Assembly: GCF_014898055.3 (NCBI RefSeq)
Contig: NW_023601433.1
Coordinates: forward strand, 86,127,106 to 86,191,105
Direction: 5' to 3'
DNA: 64,000 nt
DNA from: Talpa occidentalis
Taxonomy: Eukaryota > Chordata > Mammalia > Eulipotyphla > Talpidae
Shown: one piece after another, positions 40,000 through 51,300 of the stretch
Layout of the letters: each line of letters starts with the position of its first letter
Numbering within the stretch: the first letter of the stretch is position 1
Made by a program: the position numbers and the translations under genes
Notes under the pieces: generated by a model
Told to the model about the DNA's origin: nothing
Databases searched by the model: none
Seen by the model: only the letters and a program-made list of their open reading frames with translations

Positions 40000-41780
40000 A
40001 GGTAGGCAGGGGCCAGTCCACATGAAGCGTTGGGAGTTCATTCTCTGAGCTGCGGGAAGCCACTGATGTTTTACAGGGCAGCGAAACCATTCATGTCTCT
40101 GAATGCGCTCTCAAGCCACTGTGCAGGATGTAGACTATCAGGCGTGGCCAGTGAGAAGGTTGGACTCAGCCAGATGAGAGAAGATGGGGACTAGAATCGG
40201 GGGTGGTGTAGCAGGGGAGAAGTGGGCAAAGTTGGGGTAGGATTTGGAGGTAGAGCTCACATGATAAAAGATGAGAGATTCCTAGCCTGCTGGGTGGACT
40301 GCAATGCCTCTTACTGATGTGAGGAAGAAGGAGGGCAAGTTCGCCCACTGACGCAGCGATATTCATGATGGCAGGCAAGCTAGGGCAATACCGCAAGCAT
40401 GGCCTCTACCGCGACCCTCCATGAATGTTTAACACCAAGGCATTCTAGAAGCTAGAAACAAGTCATCACAAACAAACAAACAAAAATAAGTGTCGTCCTT
40501 TCAGATGGATACATCCAGTTTTCGGAAGAGCCTGCCTCCTTATCCTACAACTCCCATTCCTCTGTGACCTGGTGGAGGTTTCTCATGCACCCACTGGCAT
40601 CTAGGCACTGCCGCTCCAGGCCAGTCTCCCACCTGAGAGCCAGCCCTTGTGGGGCCTTAGCAAGGTGCTGAGAAGAGGAAAGGCAGATTATATGGGTTAT
40701 GCACAGGCCTGCATGCATGTCACTGGGCTGGTGTGCAAAATTCCAGAGAAGGGGGAAGCAAAAGTGGGACTGGAGTAACCAGCAGGATCCAGATAGTAGG
40801 TAATAGTTGATTCTCTCACTAAAGTAATGCAGAGAGTGGAGGAGGTGAGAGGGTCAAAGGAGAAAGTGGGACCCTTTAGGAGACCAATGGGTCATCCAGG
40901 TGAGAGCTGATGGTGATTTGGATCAGGAGGTGAGAGTGGTAGAGGAGAGAAGCAGACAGATTTGAATAATAAGAAAAAAGCTTGGGCGACTGAGTCGGTG
41001 AAGGGGAATGAGGGCAAGGATGAGCTAAGAAGCGCACCATGTTTCTGGCTTGGGTACCAGATGGATGGTGGGAGAACTTGCTGGGGTAGGTCTGCAGGAG
41101 AAAACCCCATGTGGGGTGGACACAAATCCAGAAGTGACGGCACTGCGTTTGGCATGTCCGTGTGGCATAGAAGTGGAGACTCTCAGTGGTAACTGGATCA
41201 TTGGCGCTGGAGCTGTGTTAGTGATGTCTGCATCCCCAGCTCAGCGATCCAACTAGAACCATGAAAGCAGCAGCCACTGACCAGCAAGAGAAGACAGAGA
41301 TGAGACCATGAGGGGGCTTAGAATAGAACCCTGCATAATGATGGGGAGCACAGAGGTCCCTAAAGAATTCTCAGACGGGGTGGCTAAAAGCTCAAAGAAA
41401 AGTTGGGAGAATGCTGATCCCGGGACGCTAAGGGGAGAAGAGGAAGAAGGTGAAGCACGGTCAATGGTGTCAAATGCTGCTGAGAGTTCCAGGAAGATCA
41501 GGTCTCTGACGTGTCTATTGGATTTAGTGACAATGACGTTGTTGTTTACTTGGCGAGAGAAGCTTTAAAGAGTGGTGGGGGCGGGAGCCAGACTGGAGTG
41601 GGTGGAAGAGTGAATGGGGATGCGGAAATGGATGCAGTGACTCACTCTTTCAAGGGACTTGGCTACAAAGGAGGAGAGAGGCATCACGTGGTGGTAGGAG
41701 AAGGTGGGGGGTCGAGGGTGGGTTTATTTTTATGATGGCAAATGATGTTTAAATGCAGGTAGAGAGGAGACCGGGGAGAG
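40000..41780. repeat. L2-type LINE fossils
   Basis: Several consecutive G/A-rich blocks (for example GTTTCTGGCTTGGGTACCAG and GGTGTCAAATGCTGCTGAGA) fit an old dispersed repeat. There are no intact reading frames. Confidence 0.4.
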
Positions 41781-42202
41781 AGACAAGAAGGGATAGATGG
41801 AAATTATCACCATCATCATCACTGTCCCCAACTAGCAACCACAGGAAAGCGGTTCTGTACTGACACCCCTCTGATGAGTAGATGCTTGCTCCTTACATAT
41901 CTCCCTGTTGTTTCCACCTTCAGTTAGGGATCTGTCCCGGGTGCCCCTCGACCTGACACTCTTCACATGGCTGCACCCTGCTAATGTCTCTCTCCTCTTC
42001 TTCAAAATAATGGCCCCCAGTCCTTTGGCTGTGTGTCCCCAGCACGGTGACCAGACTCTTTACCATATCAGCCAATCCCACATTATCACCTGCTGTCCAG
42101 GACCTCTTAAAAGATGGCGCATGCACTCGTGCTTTGCAGGTGGAATCATGAAATAGTTCAACCCCACAAATCAAAAGCATTTTTTAAAAATGCACACATC
42201 CT

Positions 42203-42485
42203 GGGCCTCCCCTGGTGGCACAGGTGGTTACGCACCACGCTGTGAAGCTGTCCGTAGCCCCTGCAGCACTGGTTCAATCCTGACCGGCCGGCGAGGGTCC
42301 CACATGGTGCGGCAGACCTCACCTGTCGCACCCGCAGCTCCCCTCAGCAGTGTATTTCGTTGGTCTGCCTGTTCTGTTCCCTGCTCTGTCTCCTGTGAAT
42401 GCTCTCACCCTCCTGTGCATCTGGCCTGTACCCAGGTTCTTGTATAAATAAATAAAACCTTTTTTAAAAAAAATTGAAAAAAAAT
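42203..42485 (+). repeat. tRNA-derived SINE copy 14
   Basis: A plus-strand copy with long AT-rich tail. The flanks AAAATGCACACATCC and AAAATGCACAAATCC differ by one base. Confidence 0.88.
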
Positions 42486-42689
42486 AAAAATGCACAAATC
42501 CTTTCACCCAGAAACCTTATCCAAAGCATTTAACTCCTGAGGTTTGAGGAGATTCTTGTTTAAGTACATATCCAGCAACATAAGAGAGGCGGGTGGTGAG
42601 GCAGTGAAGCTTAGTGAACAGACTGAGCCATCTTCCTGGGGAATGACTGCCTTCCCTGAGGGCCAGGATGGAGATGAGGATGCCAGCTT

Positions 42690-43375
42690 TCACTGCTGCT
42701 ACTCAGCATTGTACTAGAAGTTCTGGCCAGAGCACTAAGACAAGATAAAGAAAGAAAAGACATTCATGTTGGAAAGCAAGAAGGAAATCTTTATACTTGG
42801 ATGATATGATCCTCTATAGGGAGAATCACAATGAATTCACAATAGAATTATTAAAGTTAATAGACCCGTTCAGTAAAGGTGCAATCCACAACAGAATCAG
42901 CCCACAAAAATCAGTTTCTACACTAGCAAGTAGCAATCCAGCTTTGCCAGAGCAGCCATGGCCCCAAGTTTCCCCATAGAGGTGGGCCTCAACAAGGTGA
43001 CCAAGAACAGGAGTCAGTCCAGGCACAGCTGTGGCTATAGGTGCCTCACCAAGCACTCCAAGTCAGCGGGATGTGATCCAGGAGGTATGCAGCTTTGCCC
43101 CTCACAGCAAGGGCCATGGAGCTGCCCCACTAGGACAAGTGGGGCTTTGAGTTCACCAAGAAGGGTAATGACATTAGAAGGTGCAGGCTTTGAGAGGTGA
43201 AGACACAGATGGCACCAAGAGGAAGAGAGAAGAGTCGGGTGACTTGGGTCCCGAGCTCCTTCCCCACCTTCCATGAACATTTTTTTTTTTTTAAAGAAGC
43301 AATGTAAAAAAGAAATTAAGACATCAATTCCATTCATAGTAGCATCAGAAGAGCTTGAAGTTGTGGAGCCTGTGT
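42690..43375 (+). repeat. L1 ORF2 fragment split by a retrocopy
   Basis: The left piece (about 42690-42940) has TTCTGGCCAGAGCACTAAGA and ACTTGGATGATATGATCCTC, part of the L1 reverse transcriptase region. The right piece resumes at about 43300 with AAAGAAATTAAGACATCAAT. An RPL36-like retrocopy lies between. Confidence 0.75.
42941..43296 (+). pseudogene. RPL36-like processed pseudogene
   Basis: From the ATG at about 42958 the translation shows VGLNK, VTKN, RHS and LTKHSK pieces that match ribosomal protein L36 of the large subunit. Deletions and frameshifts then destroy the frame. A CCAAGAGGAAGAGAGAAGAG stretch matches the 3' coding part. It has no introns. It sits inside an L1 fragment, with AAGTAGCAAT and AAGAAGCAAT as a probable imperfect target duplication. 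Oddly, a poly(T), not a poly(A), follows the gene end. It is non-functional. Confidence 0.65.
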
Positions 43376-43384
43376 TGCTACTTA

Positions 43385-43745
43385 TGACACATCTTAGTCT
43401 ATTTTGGTTGCTTTAGCAAAATACCAAAGTTTCGGAGGCATTTCGAAACCACAGACCATTTCTTACTGCAGTTCTGGAGACTAACGCAAAGTTCAAGATC
43501 AAGGCACCAGCAGTTTTAGTGTCTGGTCAGAACCCACTTCCTGGTTCACACGGGAGCAGACTTTCTGCCGCCGTGGCTCCCCGGGGTGAAAGGGCAAGGG
43601 AGGCCTTATCAGGACATGAACCCCATTGATGAGGGCTCTATCTTGCTGACCTAATCACCTTGAAGGCCTCACATCCTAACACCATCACCCCTGGGGTCAG
43701 ATTTCAACCTGTGGATTTTGGAGGGTCCATGGCAGTCTTTGACAC
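43385..43745. repeat. old dispersed repeat (L1M-like, family not assigned)
   Basis: Blocks such as AGTCTATTTTGGTTGC, AGATCAAGGCACCAGCAG and ACCTAATCACCTTGAAGG are common in placental genomes. I cannot name the family with confidence. Confidence 0.55.
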
Positions 43746-43976
43746 GAGGCTTTCTCTCTGTGCCAATTTGTTCACCTAAAGGTGACCCTTCCTTACAGGG
43801 TCGTTTTGTAGGAGGTGAGGATTGAAACAGTTAATATGTTATTAAAATAGGCTTAGTAGGAAAAAAAATAGGCTTAGAAGAATGCCTGGCACATGGTAAG
43901 AGCTACATCAGGGTTAACCAAACAAATGTTTATCATTGGACAGATGGGATGAAAATTCCAGTTAAAAACCCATCAA

Positions 43977-44256
43977 GGACCTCCTTGGTGGCGCAGGCGG
44001 TTGAGTGCCACACTGTGAAGCTGCCCGCAGCCTCTGCAGCATGGGTTCGATCCCGGCCGGATGGCAAGAACCCCACATGGCACAGCAGACCTCTCTTGTC
44101 TCGCCCACTGCTCCCCTCAGCAGTGTATTTCAGCCAGTCCGCCTGTTCTGTTCCCCGCTCTGTCTCCAGTGAATCCTCTCACCCTCCTGTGCATCTGGCC
44201 TGTACCCCAGTTCTTGTATAAAAATAAATAAATCTTTTAAAAAAATAAAAAATAAA
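43977..44256 (+). repeat. tRNA-derived SINE copy 15
   Basis: A plus-strand copy with an A-rich tail, flanked by AACCCATCAA and ACCCCATCAA. Confidence 0.87.
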
Positions 44257-44285
44257 AAAACCCCATCAATAAGAGACTGGCTGGC

Positions 44286-44718
44286 TGTAAAGGCAGGAAT
44301 GGGTACTGAGCAGGTTTTCTGATCCAGCAGACCGGGTAAAGGAGAGCGTGAGTCCTGGAGCCCTCAGTGGCTTTTGTAGGCTTTTATTGGGATTACCAGG
44401 CACATGGCAGGCAGGGGTGCTGGAGGGCCGGGAGACTGGCAGGCCTCCCAGCCCCCAGCAAGTGTTCACTCTATCTGGGCTCTCCGGCGTTCTTTCGCAA
44501 AATCTCGTAGTTTCTCTGCTTCTATGTTTCTTCTGCTGCTGGCATCCCCATTACACCGCCCTTAAAAGTCCAGCCTTAGCCCAGGTGAATCCCATCTACG
44601 TATGCCCACACCCTACCGCCATCAGGCATGCATTCAGGACCACAGGGTTCCGTCATCTATCCTAATTGCGGGGGTGGGGGGGGGGGGCAGAAAAGCCTGA
44701 TACTTACCTTACCCTACA
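44286..44718 (-). mobile_element. solo LTR, copy A (endogenous retrovirus type)
   Basis: On plus it starts TGTAAAGGCAGGAATGG and ends CCCTACA, so it has TG...CA ends on either strand. A minus-strand AATAAA (read as TTTATT on plus, near 44392) suggests it is oriented right to left. The flanks CTGGC and GTGGC look like a 5-bp target duplication with one change. It is clearly similar, by eye about 85%, to the LTR at 48189-48626. A G-rich run lies near 44669-44688. No internal viral genes are present. Confidence 0.75.
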
Positions 44719-45839
44719 GTGGCAAATTCACGACTCACCTCCTGGGATGAACCACATGGATTTGCCCACAGTCACCTGTTTGGTCTACACAGTGGGCCAA
44801 TTGTTCCTATCTAAACACTAGGATACTCTGTAACCGATAAAAGGATTATGTGTGTCTTTATCACACATATGATGTGATATGGTGTATCTTTATCATACAT
44901 TGGTCACTATTGTCACGGAAAGAAGTTCTAACACACCTGTTGAAAAAAATAACAAATTATAAAACAGTATGTAGACTGTAGCCATGTTTGTATGTCTAGG
45001 TGTGGGCATAAAGAGTTTTCTGGAAGGTGCTCTCAAAGTTTCAACAGTGAGAACCTATGGAAGGGAGAAAGCTTTCTATGTTTTCTTGTGAAATTTACCC
45101 TTTGACAATGACAAAGGGGATTTTCTTTAAAGATGTGTTTCGCTGTGTATCTACACCACATCTTCGTTGTCTGCTCGTGTGTCTTTGGCATGTAGATGCC
45201 TCTGGCTTTGTAACTGAGGCTACCAGAGGGTGGGGGGGGGGTCGAAGCAAATTGGGAAGGGAGCCCCATGGATGCAGGTGGAGGTTACTGGTGCTTTGGC
45301 CTTGAGCGTGGTGCGGTAACGAGCATCTGAAAGGGTGTGGGCCCCTTCCCCTAAATCAAGTAACTGCTACCACAATAAAAAATGCTGCCGCTATTTTAAG
45401 AAGTATCTCATAAAACCTGAACAAGGGCTCCTGCGCTCTAATCAGGGCCATGGCTTGACTTTGCCCACCTGGTTGCTGAGATTCAGGCAAGGATCTTACA
45501 CACATCCATTCTGTTTCCTCTAACTGGTAAACACTAACCAATAGATTAGGACTCCCTCTTTCGGCTTTCCATTTAGTAGAAGGTGTATAGAATACTGTCC
45601 TCTGCAGCAGGACAGGGGGAGGTTATTTGAAAAATGTACAAAGGGAGGGCTTTCCAGATGTGCTAGCTGATGGAGAAGCAGGCTGAGGGCCCTGGGACAT
45701 TAGAAGTGAAGATGGACGTAGTCAAGCTGTGGCTCCCCCACCCCCATCCAGCGAGCTCAGGGAACGGAGGGGCTAGTGGAATGGGTAGCCCTCAAGAAGC
45801 TACAACAGGCCTTACTATGTGGTGGAAGGCTACATAACA

Positions 45840-45999
45840 GCATCCCCCACCACCACCACCAAATCTCCATGTCCCAATCTCCAGAACTTGTGACCATGTT
45901 ACCTGACTTGGCAGAAGGAGTTTTGATAATATTCAAGATTTTGAGACGAGATTATCCGTCCTTGTCTGAGCAGCTGTGGCGTAATCCAAAAGCCTTTAG
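45840..45999. repeat. old repeat, left half (target of the L1 insertion)
   Basis: Blocks such as CCAATCTCCAGAACTTGTGA and TGTTACCTGACTTGGCAGAA belong to a very common placental repeat. Its continuation is at 49281-49510. Confidence 0.5.
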
Positions 46000-48900
46000 G
46001 AGAAGGAGGCCATATGCAAAAAAGTTCAACAATCTAGAAGAGATGGACAGATTCCTACAACTCTACAATCACCCAAAGCTAGATAAAGAAGAAATAGAAC
46101 ACCTAAACAGACCAATTACAAGCAGTGAAATTGAAATGGTAATCAAAAACCTCCCCCAAAACAAAAGCCCAGGACCTGATGGATTTACAAATGAATTCTA
46201 CCAAACATTCAGAAGCGAATTAGTGCCTATCCTTCACAAACTCTTTCAAAAAATTGAGAAGGAAAGGATAATACCAAACACATTCTATGAAGCCAACATT
46301 ACACTAATACCAAAACCGAACAAGGACAACACACAAAAAAGAAAACTACAGGCCAATCTCTCTAATGAACATGGATGCAAAAATCCTCAATAAAATTTTA
46401 GCTATCAGAATCCAACAATGTATCCATAAGATAATTCACCATGACCAAGTAGGATTTATTCCAGGGACACAAGGATGGTTCAACATCTGAAAAATCAATG
46501 TTATCCAACACATCAACAAAAAGAAATATAAAAACCATATGATAATATCAATAGATGCTGAGAAAGCTTTTGACAAAGTACAACACCCATTTATGATAAA
46601 GGCCCTTGAAATTCTCGGGATACAAGGAACATACCTCAATATCATAAAGGCCATATATGGCAAGCCCATAGCCAGTATCATTCAAAATGGGGAAAAACTG
46701 AAAGCATTTCCATTAAGATCTGGAACAAGACAAGGATGTCCACTCTCACCACTGCTTTTCAATAAAATACTGGAAGTCCTAGCCAGAGCAATAAGACAAG
46801 AGAAAGACATACAAGGAATCCAAATAGGGAAGGAAGAAGTTAAACTATCACTATTCGCAGATGGTGTGATAACATACCTAGAGAACCCAAAAACTCCACA
46901 GAAAAACTAATTAAACTAATCAATCAATCAGTTTAGTAAAGTGGCAGGATACAAAATCAACATGCAAAAATCAGTAGCCTTCCTATACACAAACAATAAA
47001 TCTGAAGAAGAAATAAAAAAAATCATTCCTTTTATTATTGAAACAAAAAAAAATCAAATACTTGGGAATAAACCTAACAAAAGAGGTAAAGGACCTATAC
47101 AGAGAAAACTATAAAACACTGTTAAAAGAAATAGAAGAAGACACAAAGAAATGGAAAGACATCCCTGCTCATGGATTGGAAGAATTAACATTATCAAAAT
47201 GGCCATCCTACCAAAAGCAATTTACAGATTCAATGCTATTCCAATCAAAATTTCAATGACATTCTTCAAGGAAATAGAACAATTATTGATGAAATTCATA
47301 TGGAATCACCAAAAACCCCGAATAGCTAAACCTCTCCTGAAAAATAAAGAAGGGAATGGTGGCATCACACTCCCAGACTTCAAACTATATAAAGCCATAA
47401 TCATCAAAACTGCATGGTATTGGAACAAGAACAGATACACCAACCAATGGAACTGAATAGAAAATCCAGAAATAAACCCACAGATTTACGGTCAACTAAT
47501 CTTTGACAAAGGAGCAAATAATATGCACCGGAGCAAAGAAAGTTTGTTCAATAAATGGTGCTGGGAAAACTGGGTCGCTACATGCAAAAGAATGAAGCTT
47601 GACTACTACCTCACACCATGCACAAAAACCAACTCAAAATGGATTAAAGAACTAGACATAAGACCTGAAACCGTAAAATATATATTAGGAAATATAGGCA
47701 AAACACTACATGACATGCACCTCAAAGACATCTTTACAGACACATCACCCAAAGCAGTGATAGTGAAGGCAAAGATAAACAGCTGGGACTACATCAAATT
47801 AAAGAGCTTCTGCACAGCAAAAGAGACAATAACCAAAACAAGGAGAAACCCCACCAACTGGGAGAACATTTTTTCACACAACACTAATGATAAAGGACTG
47901 ATCACAAAAATCTGCAAAGAGCTGATGAGACTCAACAAAAACAAAGAAAATAATCCAGTCAAAAAATGGGTGGAAGAGCTAAAAAGAAACTTCTCTGAAG
48001 AGGAAATGCAAATGGCCAATAGGCATATGAAAAAATGTTCAACATCACTTGTAATCAGGGAAATGCAAGTCAAAACTACAATGAGATACCCTCTTACACC
48101 AGTGAGAATGGCACATATTAAAAAAACTAGTAACAACAAATGTTGGCGAGGATGTGGAGAAAAAGGAACTCTCCTGCTAGTGGCAGTGTGTAAAGGCAGG
48201 AATGGACACGGTGCAGGTTTTCTGATCCCATGCAGACCGGGTAAAGGAGGAGTCAGAGTCCTTAGTGGCTTTTGCAGGTCTTTTATTGGGATTCACCAGG
48301 CATATGGCAGGCAGGGGTGCTGGGGGGCCTGGAGGCTGGCAGTCCTCCCAGCCCCCAACAAGTCTTCACTCTATCTGGGCTCTCTGGCGTTCTCTGCTAC
48401 TTCTCGGCTTCTCTTACGGCGTCTTCTGCTTCTCTCTCGGCTTCTGCTGGCATCCCAGTGACGCCGCCCTTAAAAGCACAGTCTTAGCCCAGGTGAATCC
48501 CATCTACCTATGCCCACACCCTACTCCAGGTGCCTGCCATCAGGCATGTATTCAGGACCCCAAGGATCCATCATCTATCCTGATGGCGGGAGGGCAGAAA
48601 AGCCTGATATTTTTCTTTACCCTACACAGTGCAAACTGGTCCAGCCACTATGGAGAGCTGTGTGGAGGTTCCTCAACCTGCTAAAGATGGAGCTTCCATA
48701 TGATCCAGTAATTCCACTCCTAGGTATTTACCCAAAAGACACAGAAACACTAATTCCAAAGGGCACCTGCACCCCTATGTTTATAGCAGCACTATTTACA
48801 ATAGCTAAGCTTTGGAAACAACCCAAATGCCCAAAAATAGATGACTGGATCAAGAAGATGTGGTACATATACACCATGGAATATTACTCAGCAATCAAAA

Positions 48901-49280
48901 AATAAACACATGCAGTTTGCAGCAACATGGATGGAGCTAGAAGGGATCATGCTCAGCGAAATAAGCCAGAAATAAAAAGAAAAATACTGGATGGTCTCAC
49001 TCATAGCAGGAATTTAGAAAACCTAAATAAGGGACCAGGAAAAAGACTAATTAATACAAAGTAAAAACCAAAATCAACAAGCAACTATGGACCAGAGACA
49101 CACTGCGGGGGGGGGGGGCGGGGGGGGCAGGGAGAGGAAGGATTAGGGTCAAAATAAGGGGGGTGCAATTGTATGGGGAATATAAACAAAATGAAAATGC
49201 ATACATTGTGCAAAAATGAAAAATGATGGAAGAATTATATAAAATAAAATAATAAAAAAAAAAGAGAGAGAAGGAGGCCA
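46000..49280 (+). mobile_element. 5'-truncated LINE-1 (ORF2 and 3' UTR), with nested LTR
   Basis: The L1 body is 46013 to about 49267, bounded by an exact 13-bp duplication GAGAAGGAGGCCA at 46000-46012 and 49268-49280. It retains the ORF2 reverse transcriptase region ([17 protein letters not shown] near 46165) and the C-terminal part ([20 protein letters not shown], then [15 protein letters not shown] near the end). The frame is broken several times, and the catalytic FADD motif reads FADG near 46855. The 3' UTR has the usual G-rich tract at about 49105-49130 and an A-rich tail. An LTR is nested at 48189-48626. It cannot move on its own. Confidence 0.95.
48189..48626 (-). mobile_element. solo LTR, copy B, nested in the L1
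   Basis: 438 bases with ends TGTAAAG and CCTACA on plus, flanked by the exact 5-bp duplication CAGTG at 48184-48188 and 48627-48631. Removing it restores the L1 3' coding region. Read on minus it has a CTTTTAAG TATA-like motif, then AATAAAAG, the normal LTR order. It is the same family as 44286-44718. Confidence 0.88.
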
Positions 49281-49510
49281 GAGGGCTGGAGTTAGAAACA
49301 GACAGGTAGCACAACATAGGCAAGGCCACCACTGGAAACTAGAGGCTCACTTGTGGAGACTCCAAAGGGAACCAGCCCTGCCGGCCCCTTGATTTTAGCT
49401 CTGTAAGGGATTAGGCATCTGCCCCCCGAACTGTAAGAATAAATTTGTGCTGTTTTAAACCACTAAAATCATGTCAATCATGTCAAGCAGCCACAAGGAG
49501 TTAATACAAT
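49281..49510. repeat. old repeat, right half
   Basis: Blocks CCCCTTGATTTTAGCTCTGT and GTGCTGTTTTAAACCACTAA continue the repeat interrupted at 45999 by the L1. Confidence 0.55.
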
Positions 49511-49875
49511 TGGCAAACAACTTTTGGGTGCAAGGTGCAGGCTCTCCCTTACTTCCTTCTCAGGGCAGGTCTTGCTGCCCTCGGCCCCTGGCTGGCCTCC
49601 CTCCACAGCCGAGTGGTCCCAGAACAGAGCGCATCAGATTCCTCTGTTGGGATTTTAAAGACAAGAAGCAGGGGTTGCAGGTGGCGCATGGAGGGTCGGC
49701 CTCACAGCTCCTGAAGCCACCGCCAGTTAAATGACTGCTGATCATTAACTAGATAGCGCAGGCCACACCCTTTCACTTCAGAGTTCTGTGCTCAGCACAT
49801 CCAGGCAGCAGGAGGGAGAGTCAGGCTTTGCTGAAAGGTGCTTCTTCCCCCGGGGCCTTTGAGCATCTCCCCAAC
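49511..49875 (+). promoter_or_regulatory. P2RX7: presumptive promoter/5' UTR region of exon 1'
   Basis: Unique-looking sequence between the old repeat and the alternative ATG. It would have to hold the promoter of the alternative transcript. I see GC-rich patches but no clear TATA box; there is no transcript evidence. Confidence 0.3.
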
Positions 49876-49997
49876 ATGCCGGCATGTGGCCAGCACCTGA
49901 GGTGCAGCTACACGACAGTGAAAGAGGTTCAAGTTCAAGGCACGTGGCTTGGGACTCTGAAGAACTTTTTCATGGTGGGCATCATCATCTACATCTG
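49876..49997 (+). CDS. P2RX7: P2RX7 alternative first exon (P2X7(k)-like exon 1')
   Basis: Inside intron 1 an ATG with A at -3 opens 40 codons plus two bases. The product starts MPACGQHLRCSYTTVKEVQV and ends in a hydrophobic FFMVGIIIYI segment, then a consensus donor GTGAGT. It has MPAC like P2X7, the P2X T-X-K motif (T-V-K, residues 14-16) and a replacement TM1. The last two bases, TG, join the first C of exon 2 to give Cys, as in canonical human P2X7. It has the same phase as exon 1 and no stop. A rodent isoform, P2X7(k), is known to use an alternative first exon in intron 1 with a different N-terminus and TM1; I infer this is its counterpart. Whether it is transcribed here is unknown. Confidence 0.85.
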
Positions 49998-50459
49998 GTG
50001 AGTGGGGTGAACCCAGCTGAGGGTTCCTATTCTATCCTTCCTCTTCGTTTCCTCCCCTGACCTCTCCACAGCCCACCGCTTTAGCCACATCAGCCTGTGA
50101 GTACCCTGCTTCCCTCACACTGGCTGTTTTTCCCCCTACCAGATTCACTTCAGTCTTCCTATCCCCCATCCCCATCTACCCATCCTGCAAAGCTGGCCAG
50201 ATGCCCAGCATCTTGGGGGCTCTGCTCACTCCAGGGACTAGTGGTTTGGCTATCTTCAGAATGCATGGTGTTGTACGCAGCCAGAAGGTCATAGGAATAG
50301 GGAGCCAGGCAGTTACCCCTCAGGGACTAAATAAATCCACAGTCTGGAGAGGTGACCGGCTTGCCTGAGTCGCCCAACCATTTGGGAGAGTCACTGGGCC
50401 CGGTCAGGACCTCCTTCCGAAAGACAGGATACGCTGAGAAATTTGTCTTCTTTTTTCCT

Positions 50460-51300
50460 TTGAAGCAAATGGTATTGATTTTTCATTCATTTACACACCT
50501 GTAACTTGGGGAGTCCAGCTTCACCCCTCCAATGAGCATATGGTTCCCCCTCCACCGGAGCTCCTGTGCCCATGCCCTGCCCCATATCCCCCCTCCTGTC
50601 CTCGTCCCTTCAGACACCATATTTTTCAGTCTAAGTTATTTTTGTGGTTTGTCAGTGTTTTCTTTAGTTATATTCCACCAATGAGTGAAACCGTCCAATT
50701 GTCTTTCACTTTCACACACTCATTTCACGTATCATTGCCTCCAGTTCCATCCTTATCATCCCAACAGGCACCATTTCATCTTTTCAAATAGTTGAGGTGT
50801 AGCCTGTTGAGTAAATATATTCCACAATTTCTTTTCTTTTTTTTTTTTTTAACTAGGCATTTTTTTTTTTTTATAGAGGCATGTTTTATTTATTTATTTG
50901 TTTGTTTTGTTTATACATGCACTGGGTACAGTCAGAAGCGCTGGAGGGTGAGAGAATTCACCAGAGCCAGAGCAGGGAGCAGAGCAGGCAGAAGGATGGA
51001 AGTATACTGCTGAGGGGAGCAGCGGGCGGCAGGAGAGGTCTGCGTGCCATGTGGGACCCTCCTCCGGTGGCCGGGGAGCAGCCAGGGATCGAACCGGCGC
51101 CGCAGAGGCCACGGGCAGCTTCGCAACCCAGCGCTCAACCGCTGAGCCACCGGGGAGGCCCTTCCACAATTTCTTTATCCAGTTGTCTGTCAATGGGCAT
51201 TCCATGTCTGAAGCAATGCAATTCTTAAAGTATATTCATTATGGTGCAGAGACAAGTGCTCTGACTTATGCAGGGTTGGATTTCATGATCAGCATCTGTC
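50460..51300 (-). repeat. antisense L1 3'-end fossil interrupted by SINE copy 16
   Basis: Blocks ACACCATATTTTTCAGTC and CCAGTTGTCTGTCAATGGGC are the reverse complement of an L1 3' end. The SINE splits it. Confidence 0.65.
50836..51161 (-). repeat. tRNA-derived SINE copy 16 (long-tail subfamily)
   Basis: A minus-strand, well-preserved copy flanked by TTCCACAATTTCTTT on both sides (50820-50834 and 51162-51176). It shares the CATGCCTCTATAAA tail with copies 1 and 18. Confidence 0.92.

Larger units (their letters stand above)
34947..49875 (+). other. P2RX7 intron 1, first part
   Basis: This long intron is rich in repeats: an antisense L1M fossil, possible LTR-like sequence at 37.5-38.2 and 39.5-39.95 kb, L2-like fossils at 38.4-38.9 and 40-41.8 kb, SINE copies 14 and 15, an L1 fragment with a retrocopy, two related LTRs and a truncated L1. 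No other coding exon was recognised. Confidence 0.6.

Noticed and set aside
45776..48461. Open frames of 205 and 312 codons
   Set aside because: They are pieces of broken L1 ORF2, the second running into the nested LTR.
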